Origin: Lolium rigidum
Lineage: Eukaryota; Streptophyta; Magnoliopsida; Poales; Poaceae
Assembly: GCF_022539505.1 (NCBI RefSeq)
Contig: NW_025899911.1
Location: 186,001-250,000 of the forward strand
Reading direction: 5' to 3'
Length of the DNA: 64,000 nucleotides
Positions 57,141 through 64,000 of this stretch are shown here, in pieces (position 1 is the first letter of the stretch; each line of letters starts with the position of its first letter). The notes under the pieces were generated by a model. That model saw only the letters and a program-made list of their open reading frames with translations, was not told the DNA's origin and ran no database searches. Position numbers and translations under genes: made by a program.

Positions 57141-58737
57141 TGATACGTCTCCGACGTATCGATAATTTCTTATGTTCTATGCCATATTATTGATGATACC
57201 TACATGTTTTATGCACACTTTATGTCATATTCGTGCATTTTCCGGAACTAACCTATTAACAAGATGCCGAAGTGCCGGTTCCGTTTTTCGCTGTTTTTGG
57301 TTTCGAAATCCTAGTAACGAAATATTCTCGGAATTGGACGAAACGAAGACCCAGGGGCCTATTTTGCCACGAACCTTCCGGAAGACCGAAGAGCATACGA
57401 AGTGGGGCCACGAGGTGGCGACACCACATGGCGGCGCGGCCAAGGGGGCCCGCGCCGCCCTATGGTGTGGGCCCCTCGTCGGGCCCCGACTCTGCCCTTC
57501 CGCCTACTTAAAGCCTCCGTCGCGAAACCCCGAGGCGAAAAACCACGATACGGAAAACCTTACGAGACGCCGCCGCCGCCGATCCCATCTCGGGGATTCG
57601 GAGATCTCCTCCGGCACCCTGCCGGAGAGGGGATTCATCTCCCGGAGGACTCTACACCGCCATGGTCGCCTCCGGAGTGATGAGTGAGTAGTTCACCCCT
57701 GGACTATGGGTCCATAGCAGTAGCTAGATGGTTGTCTTCTCCTCATTGTGCTTCATTGTTGGATCTTGTGAGCTGCCTAACATGATCAAGATCATCTATC
57801 CGTAATACTCTATGTTGTGTTTGTCGGGATCCGATGGATAGAGAATACCATGTTATGTTAATTATCAAGTTATTACATATGTGTTGTTTATGATCTTGCA
57901 TGCTCTCCGTTACTAGTAGAGGCTCTGGCCAAGTTTTTGCTTTTAACTCCAAGAGGGAGTATTTATGCTCGATAGTGGGTTCATGCCCGCATTGACACCC
58001 AGGACGAGTGACGGAAAGTTCTAAGGTTGTGCTCTGTCGCTGTTGCCACTAGGGATAAAACATTGGCGCTATGTCCGAGGATGTAGTTGTTGATTACATT
58101 ACGCACCATACTTAATGCAATTGTCTCGTTGCTTTGCAACTTAATACTGGAAGGGGTTCGGACGATAACCTGAAGGTGGACTTTTTAGGCATAGATGCGG
58201 TTGGATGGCGGTCTATGTACTTTGTCGTAATGCCCAATTAAATCTCACTATACTTATCATGCCATGTATGTGCATTGTTATGCCCTCTCTATTTGTCAAT
58301 TGCCCGACTGTAATTTGTTCACCCAACATGCTTTTATCTTATGGGAGAGACACCTCTAGTGAACTCGTGGACCCCGGTCCATTCTTTTAATACTGAAATA
58401 CAAATCTGTCTGCAATACTTGTTTTACTTGTTTTCTCTGCAAACAATCATCTTCCACACAATTCGGTTAATCCTTTGTTACGAAGCAAGCCGGTGAGATT
58501 GACAACCTCACTGTTTCGTTGGGGCAAAGTACTTTGGTTGTGTTGTGCGGGTTCCACGTTGGCGCCGGAATCTCCGGTGTTGCGCCGCACTACATCCCGC
58601 CGCCATCAACCTTCAACGTGCTTCTTGACTCCTACTGGTTCGATTAAACCTTGGTTTCTTACTGAGGGAAACTTGCCGCTGTGCGCATCACACCTTCCTC
58701 TTGGGGTTCCCAACGGACGTGTCAACTACACGCATCA
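57141..58737 (+). repeat. 3' LTR of element D
   Basis: 1597 bp, ends ACACGCATCA followed by the target duplication AACCC. Confidence 0.93.
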
Positions 58738-58742
58738 AACCC

Positions 58743-59230
58743 CTTACCTGGCGCGCCAACTGTTGATGGGGCTACGCGGGCAGTCCACGGTGACCAAGGC
58801 TCCTAGGGGAGTTTTACACCGGTGGATTCGCTGATGCCGTGGCCACCACTATCTTCGCGGTCTCATGTAGTGTCGCAGCAAGATCCGGTCACTAGCTAAG
58901 CTCGTCAAGGTTGGACACACTAATGGCAGCTAATGTCGCCCTCATCCTCCTGCTTCACAGCCACCAACGCGGGCAGCTAGCTCCACGTCCTTCAGTACTC
59001 ATAAGTCGGAAGATTCAAAGCCGACCTCCTCATCATCATGGTCAATGTTCTCCCATCCCGACAGCGAAGAAGGACCGTCGCCGGAGGTCTTGCTCTTCCT
59101 GAAACTACCGGTCCTAGATCGACGACCTCATGTTGTACACAAGGTTGCTGCGAAAGTCCGGTGGGAGAAATGCACGAAAACACCTGATCTCCCTATGGAG
59201 TGGCGCACCATAGGCAGCGATAGGTGACAG
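58743..59230 (-). mobile_element. Edge of another LTR retrotransposon, minus orientation
   Basis: On the minus strand an LTR-like end CCCCATCAACA (58770-58761) is followed by TTGGCGCGCCAGG (58759-58747), a common plant primer-site sequence. Element D landed just inside that site. The other LTR boundary is not visible, so the right limit is a guess. Confidence 0.4.
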
Positions 59231-59247
59231 TGGAACCCTCAGTTGTC

Positions 59248-59448
59248 TTAGATGGCACCTAGTGGGAAGGTGGCGTCGCGCCATGGCAGTGGCGCTCCCA
59301 AGTCTCGATTCCAGTGTGCCACCCCCATGGAAATGTTGACATGATTCCGCACTGCCACCAAGGCAGCAGCAAGGGCAACACCGTGGCGCCTGCTGGCCAA
59401 AGTGGATCCCACCTCGTGGTTGTGCTTCCCGAACCAGTTCTTCGGCAT
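59248..59448 (-). CDS. Possible small gene fragment, unknown
   Basis: A 66-codon minus-strand frame starts M-P-K-N-W-F-G-K after a leader containing AAACCCTAGCC, a motif common in plant 5' UTRs. No domain is recognised. It could be host sequence captured by, or lying inside, a transposable element. Confidence 0.25.
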   Translation of the reverse strand: MPKNWFGKHNHEVGSTLASRRHGVALAAALVAVRNHVNISMGVAHWNRDLGAPLPWRDATFPLGAI

Positions 59449-60285
59449 CTCGCCGACAAATAGGTAGGGTGGCTGGCTAGGGTTTGCTGACGGTGGCTTA
59501 GGGACAATAGGGATGGGGACATGGAAAAAATGAGTACCAACAAAGACCTCTATGGAAGGCCATTTAAAATAAGACTAGATGAAGACAAAGGATGGACGCA
59601 AGAGGACACGCCACATGTCCATATTTTGTTTGCGTGGACATAAACCAAACCTAAATTTGGGACCACAAAAATAGAAAGACTGACGTGCCGTAAAATGGTT
59701 CATCCCGTTGGACACTCGATTTTAGCCGTGCGAACACAAAGGAACAAAGGAGGGACGAAATCATGAGGCGGGCCAAATAGAGAATGAAATGAAAAAATAG
59801 GGGAAGGGGATAGTCGGGCCTTTGATTTTGTTTAATGGCTGCTCGTCCTTGTGAATGGCGTTAGCAAACTCAGTCTCTAATGGGTGCATCCTGCCTTCCA
59901 ACAAGTTTCTGGCGACAAAAGATCCAGATCACGAAATTCTATTTCAGTTATTTGCGATGCTTCCTTCCGGCGCTGGAGTTGCTTATTAGCATACCAAGCC
60001 GTGCAACCTCGCCACACCTTGACTGATCAACAAATTTCTGCTTGGACCAAGACTAAGGAATTCTCAAAAGAAATTAGCAGAACAACAATTTATGTGACAT
60101 CCTGTGTTCTAAACACTTATTCCCTCCGCCCAGTAAAGGGGTATATGTAATATTCATAGTAGATCGATAAAGCCTCGCCTGAAAATTTGAAGAGACGTTC
60201 ATTCAGATAACAAGAGCACACCCCTAGAACTCCAACTCGGTTATTATTAAGCAACCTAAAAAAAATCCTACTGACACGCTACATA
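59449..60285. other. Intergenic, cystatin 3' flank
   Basis: No gene. 60041-60285 recurs at about 61930-62180, marking a duplicated cystatin 3' region. Confidence 0.5.
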
Positions 60286-60660
60286 TCAGTTGGTTGGAAC
60301 AAAATAATCCAGCGTGCGTGTCTGGGTCCATGGCTGGTCATATACTTCTGCTCCGTACGTGCCCTCTTTGCCTTCACCGTTCACTGCATCAATGCGGAGC
60401 TTATAGTTCACGCCAGACACAAGTTGTTGCATGCCGCTCACCACCCGCTTGAACTGGAGCCCATCGCTCGCTTGCCTTGCGTGCTCAGCTACAGCCCACC
60501 TGGCAATCTCTTGGATCTCCTGGGTATTGATGTCTGGAATTTGTTCCCATCCACAGGATGCTACATCAGATACTGCTTCCCTTGCAGTGGTGGGTGTAGC
60601 AGTGACACAAATGACAATATCAATGGCAATGGTGAGAAGGAGGATATTGTGTTGCCTCAT
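60286..60660 (-). CDS. Phytocystatin (cysteine protease inhibitor), secreted
   Basis: 124 aa, single exon. Residues 1-21 form a signal peptide (M-R-Q-H-N-I-L-L-L, hydrophobic core, cut near T-A). The inhibitor fold shows the N-terminal Gly (G37), the plant LARFAV-like helix as I-A-R-W-A-V (52-57), the Q-x-V-x-G loop as Q-L-V-S-G (79-83), and the second hairpin Trp in P-W (110-111). Phytocystatins block papain-type proteases in seeds, in defence and against herbivore gut enzymes. The ATG at 60660 is preferred: it starts the signal peptide and sits about 105 bp after a strong TATA box. The frame is intact, and a duplicated 3' end lies about 1.7 kb away. Confidence 0.93.
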   Translation of the reverse strand: MRQHNILLLTIAIDIVICVTATPTTAREAVSDVASCGWEQIPDINTQEIQEIARWAVAEHARQASDGLQFKRVVSGMQQLVSGVNYKLRIDAVNGEGKEGTYGAEVYDQPWTQTRTLDYFVPTN

Positions 60661-60762
60661 GACGGATGGGGACCGATAGGGGTTAGCGGAATTGCAAGGG
60701 GGCTTGGCAAGTCTGTAGTATGCTATGGCGAATGTGGTGCCTATGACAAGCGTACCAGGACC

Positions 60763-60770
60763 TTTATATA
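60763..60770 (-). promoter_or_regulatory. TATA box of the cystatin gene
   Basis: TATATAAA on the minus strand, 103 bp before the ATG. Transcription would begin near 60735, giving a leader of about 75 nt. Confidence 0.7.
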
Positions 60771-60839
60771 GGCACCCTAGTGTGTAAGGATTAATTTGGA
60801 GACATATCCACCACATTGATTCAGTATACACGAATCTTG

Positions 60840-61011
60840 ATTCTTGACATTAATTTGGAGCAACAATAGCAGGCAGCAATGAATTTAGATTACATATAAT
60901 TTGGACAAACCACAATGAGATATTATAGTATCATCTATTCCATGAATGCAAAAAGCTGATGTGCCATCATAAATAACGATGAGAAAGATCATAGTGATAA
61001 TCATAGGTACT
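60840..61011. other. Cystatin upstream region
   Basis: AT-rich, no gene or repeat recognised. Confidence 0.4.
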
Positions 61012-61160
61012 ACCTCCATACTTGAAACTTCTACGGAGTACTATCAATTTGGTCAACAAAATGTAAGATATATACCATACAAAATATTTTTATGACATAT
61101 ATCTTATATTTTGTTGATCAAATTAATGATCAAAGTTTTTCTCGAAATGTGCAATACCCT
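61012..61160. mobile_element. Stowaway-like MITE remnant
   Basis: Internal inverted repeat ATTTGGTCAACAAAATGTAA (61046) against the inverse of AATTTGATCAACAAAATATA (61124), with a TACCTCCAT-like left end. The right end is lost or diverged. Confidence 0.5.
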
Positions 61161-61576
61161 AATACCAGTGTCAAGATACTAGATACCATATCATATCACA
61201 TAGAACTAGATAAATAAATGTTAAATAGATATTATACGCAATTTTGCATTAATGTTTTACAAATCAATAAATATAAAGATACCATGATACTACTCCGTGA
61301 TACCCCATTAATACTCACTAGTCACTCTTGCTAAAAATAGGATGCATATAATTTTTCATCAAAGTCAAACTTTTGAAAGATTGTTTTTTTAAATGAATTA
61401 ATTAGATTCCTCTCCCGTGTAATAGTGCTCATTATTTTGAAGGTTACACATAACTATAGAGACATAGACACCACATGCAACATGTCTAATTAGTGCGGAA
61501 CACAAGAAGTTTTCCACATAATTAATTATGCTATTTATTAGTAGATTTGTTTTCTTTGTATCTAGAAAATGAGATA

Positions 61577-61858
61577 CTCCATCCATCCCGAAATATGTTG
61601 CATACTATCTGGTCAAAGTCAAATTTTATACAAATTGACCAATTATGTGACAAAATTTATTAATATTTACAAGATGAAATCAATATCATTAGAATTATGT
61701 TGAAATATATTTTCATAGTATACATTTGATATTATAGATATTGATATTTTTTCCATGTAGTTGCTTAGGTTTTATAAAATTTGATTTTGACAAAAAAAAA
61801 TATAAGCAAAATTTGGACCAAGAGAGTAGTAACACTGTATACAAGAATGGAAGGAATG
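61577..61858. mobile_element. Stowaway-like MITE
   Basis: Between TA dinucleotides (61575-61576, 61859-61860). Left end CTCCATCCATCCCGAAATAT; right end inverse CATTCCTTCCATTCTTGTAT. About 280 bp, AT-rich, with the TGGTCAAAGTC word typical of Triticeae Stowaway interiors. Confidence 0.65.
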
Positions 61859-61929
61859 TAATATTTCATGCAAATATCATTAGAATACAATCTCGGCAAC
61901 TAAAGCCCCCTTGTTATCCACAATATTCA

Positions 61930-62185
61930 CCTTCGACTGAGATTAAGGAACTTCTAAAAGACTAAGAATTAGCAGAAAAATAGTTTATGTGACATCCTCT
62001 ATTATAAACACAGAGAAGTTCATTAATTAATATTCATAGCTCGGTACATTCTCGCCTGAAAATGTCGACGGTAGATTGTAATAGACGTGCATTCAGATAA
62101 CAAGAGCACTCCTAGTACTCCAACTCGATTATTACTAAGCAACATAAACAAAAATCCTACTGACACGCTACATCTCAATTGGTTG
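61930..62185 (-). pseudogene. Second cystatin copy: last codons and 3' flank only
   Basis: Matches 60041-60297. On the minus strand the final codons P-T-N-stop are preserved (62184-62173), then the same 3' UTR follows. Immediately upstream of those codons CACTA 2 begins at 62186, so the rest of the gene is either beyond the element, outside the window, or lost. Confidence 0.75.
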
Positions 62186-62214
62186 CACTAGTGGAAAACA
62201 GGGCTTTTGTGGCG

Positions 62215-62400
62215 GGTCGTAAGGGCCTTTTGTCGCGGGCGGCCAGCCGCGACAACGAAGGCGCGACAAAAGGCCAACCCCTTTGTCGCGGGTCGCTTCC
62301 CACCCGCGACATATAGTCTACCACGTGGCAGGCGCGGGGTGCGCAGGGGACAGGCCCTTTTGTCGCGGGCGGTATTACCACCCGCGACAAAAGGCCCTCT
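62215..62400. repeat. Subterminal repeats of CACTA 2
   Basis: Four to five copies of TTTTGTCGCGGG / CCCGCGACAAAA in both orientations form two hairpins (62220-62275, 62355-62396). They differ in sequence from those of CACTA 1, so the elements belong to different families. Confidence 0.85.
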
Positions 62401-62736
62401 ACGTGGCGCGCGCACAACGCTGCTGCTTTAGGGTTTGAGGGGTGCACCACCCCCCCCCCCCCGCCACCGACCGCCTGTTATTTCATTTTTTCATTCGAAA
62501 ATAAAAGTTGCATATATTTGTACGCTACTAGAAGTGGTACACGTTCATTCATTATATATATACAGATCGATCAAACAAATATTGGAAGCAAAAGTCGATT
62601 CCCCTTACATGTAGATTCCCCTTACATATATATATATATACATGTAGCTCACGATCGACAAGCGGTACTAACGACCATCTATTTGGAGGTAGAGCATCTA
62701 TTTGGACTAAACAAGCCTTTGTTGTTTAGTACTTCT

Positions 62737-63998
62737 CTAACCAAAAGTCCCGCGAGTTCCTCCGCAATTCCTAGTAGGTGTTCCTTTGGTTGGAGTCTGT
62801 CCCGCATGAAGTCGACCTATATACGAAAATGAGATGAGTATGACTATATCAATCTTGATAACGAAATATTGACGATAATAAATAAAGTTGTGAATGTTAT
62901 TGCTTACGTTGAATTTATTTTTGTTCTGCTTCTCAGTGGTTAACATGCGAATGGACTCGCAAACGTAGTATCCACATAGATTCGTCCCTTGTGGCTGCTG
63001 AGGGCACGATACAGGAGTAAATGTTAGCTTCTCTTCCCAGGTACCGTCCTTATGATGATTCTTGAAAGCTATCCAAGCCTTGCCAGCCAAAAGAATGATT
63101 GAATGAGTGGATAACTAATTGATATCTCATGAAAGATATAGCGCGGCGATGAAGGAAATTACACTTGGAGCAACTTCTGCAAGTCGCGGAACCCGTCCAG
63201 ACCTCTACTCATTGGGTCCCTTACTTCAACTATTCCCTTATCAACTTGAATGTCTAGTAGAATCCAGTGGAAGCTGCACATGTTATGTATATACGTCAGG
63301 AATTACACTTAACATCGAGTAAGAAAAATTGAATGTGCATAAAAGATCATTAAGACTCTCACTCGTAGTTGTAAGGAAACATTATTGAATCACAGAAATA
63401 TTGCTCCCCCAAAAACCGTAGTAGGTTTCCCCCCGTTTCTTCGCCTTTATGCTTTACCGTTTCAACATTTATTTTATCTGGGTCAACAAACCCAATATTG
63501 ATAATATTATTACTTTTGCATTCACTGATCTTCAGTCTGCATAAGAGAACACATAAGATATAATGAGTATATGCAATGAAAACGAACATGAACTGAATGA
63601 AAATGAACTTATATGTAGTTAACAACTTACAAGCAATAGCAACTCATGAGAGATTTGTCGAGGGCTTCTAAATTGAATAACTGCCAGAGTTCATTCATCT
63701 CAATATGGATCTCCTCCTTTCGGTAGTAATATTCAAATGGTATACTCGCCACGATGTACCTTATGTTCTCCTTGCATGCATCAAGGTACCACTGATGCAA
63801 ATTCCGCATATGTGTTGGCAGTTTATGCAGCTGCTCTCTGCTGACCAAGTCGGCCCCGTAGACAAATTTAGGAGCTATATCAGCAGTGGCTAGTGCAGCA
63901 TCTGCGGCACCCAGCAATTCCTCCACGGAAACTCCACAGCTAGCCGCTAGCTTTGCAGTTTCTTCCATATCGAGAGCACCACCATGTTCCAGGTACAC
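62737..63998 (-). pseudogene. Ulp1-like (C48) peptidase of CACTA 2
   Basis: Exon-like pieces read from 63998: S-V-E-E-L-L-G-A-A-D, L-H-Q-W-Y-L-D-A-C and L-F-N-L-E-A-L-D-K-S-L (to 63627). Next come an I-G-F-V-D-P piece (about 63490) and a piece about 63290-63150 with V-E-V-R-D. Last is T-N-L-C-G-Y-Y-V-C-E (about 62980-62955), carrying the catalytic Cys. Intron-like gaps separate them. The order equals that in CACTA 1 (39700-40780). The 5' end is outside the window, so whether the gene is intact cannot be judged. Confidence 0.7.
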
Positions 63999-64000
63999 CT

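Larger units (their letters stand above)
52109..58737 (+). mobile_element. Complete Sabrina-like element D
   Basis: 5' LTR 52109-53703, tRNA-Asp primer site 53714-53731, interior, purine tract AAGCTTGGGGATGCT (57126-57140), 3' LTR 57141-58737. Target duplication AACCC (52104-52108, 58738-58742). 6629 bp. Unlike A and C it has no gag core or protease; two short overlapping frames replace them. The rest of the interior matches the non-coding region of C. The element is non-autonomous. Confidence 0.95.
62186..64000 (-). mobile_element. CACTA DNA transposon 2, partial
   Basis: Left terminus CACTAGTGGAAAACAGGGC at 62186, preceded by TTG (62183-62185), the presumed 3-bp target. Subterminal repeats CCTTTTGTCGCGGGCGG and inverse CCCGCGACAAAAGGCC follow to 62400, then a C-run. 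Coding remnants are on the minus strand, so this is the 3' end of the element. It continues past the window. Confidence 0.85.

Noticed and set aside
59884..60150. 88-codon frame near the cystatin
   Set aside because: Lies largely in the cystatin 3' flank that is duplicated at 61930-62180 without keeping the frame.
60661..60831. Upstream extension of the cystatin frame
   Set aside because: It covers the TATA box and leader; the ATG at 60660 starts a proper signal peptide.

Overview
This is a repeat-dominated nuclear segment of a grass genome, most likely a Pooideae member (Triticeae or Poeae). The evidence is LTRs opening TGATACGTCTCC and ending ACGCATCA (the sequence I associate with the Triticeae Sabrina group), primer-binding sites complementary to plant tRNA-Asp, CACTA ends with TTAGCACCGGTTCG subterminal palindromes, Stowaway MITEs, and GC-rich coding sequence typical of grasses. 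I see no bacterial, organellar or CRISPR sequence and no tRNA or rRNA gene.

Only two host genes look intact. One is a UDP-glycosyltransferase at 33667-35142 (+), single exon, 491 aa. The other is a secreted phytocystatin at 60286-60660 (-), 124 aa. Both have partial duplicates. A broken C-terminal UGT copy with 3' flank starts at 48797 and is itself split by a solo LTR. A second cystatin 3' end at 61950-62185 is cut at its last codons by a CACTA element. A third host gene (16114 back to 8015, -) encodes a small protein with an XS-type C2H2 zinc-finger-like module. It has been hit twice by retrotransposons: a 6.9-kb Gypsy element in the last exon (target duplication GAGCC) and an 8.1-kb Sabrina-like element in the 5' leader (target duplication ATGGG). 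Removing both reconnects promoter, two exons, stop codon and 3' UTR.

Layout: 1-2613, left-truncated Sabrina-like element A (-). 2614-7816, older chimeric remnant B ending in an inverted pair of LTR pieces. 7817-24306, the interrupted zinc-finger gene with its two insertions. 24307-27500, its upstream DNA with a 49-bp tandem array and a ~300-bp direct duplication. 27500-28800 and 29079-33100, two LINE copies (-), the second with a 15-bp target duplication. 33.5-35.2 kb, UGT. 36.1-37.7 kb, a foldback, GA-rich repeats and two MITEs. 37729-47528, a degenerate CACTA element (target duplication GTG) carrying TNP-like and Ulp1-like protease remnants, a MITE and a ~5.7-kb unclassified insert packed with GAAGTACA motifs. 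47.5-52.1 kb, a Stowaway MITE, UGT pseudogene and solo LTR. 52109-58737, complete Sabrina-like element D (+, target duplication AACCC). 58.7-62.2 kb, an LTR edge, cystatin and MITEs. 62186-64000, the start of a second CACTA element that runs off the window.

Most differences between paired LTRs are small indels at CG/CTG/CAG contexts rather than substitutions. That looks like consensus error in repeats, so many frameshifts here may not be biological. I found no convincing new functional system. The best leads are the doubly interrupted zinc-finger gene, the GAAGTACA array, the 36.2-kb foldback, and the antisense acidic ORF inside the Gypsy element.
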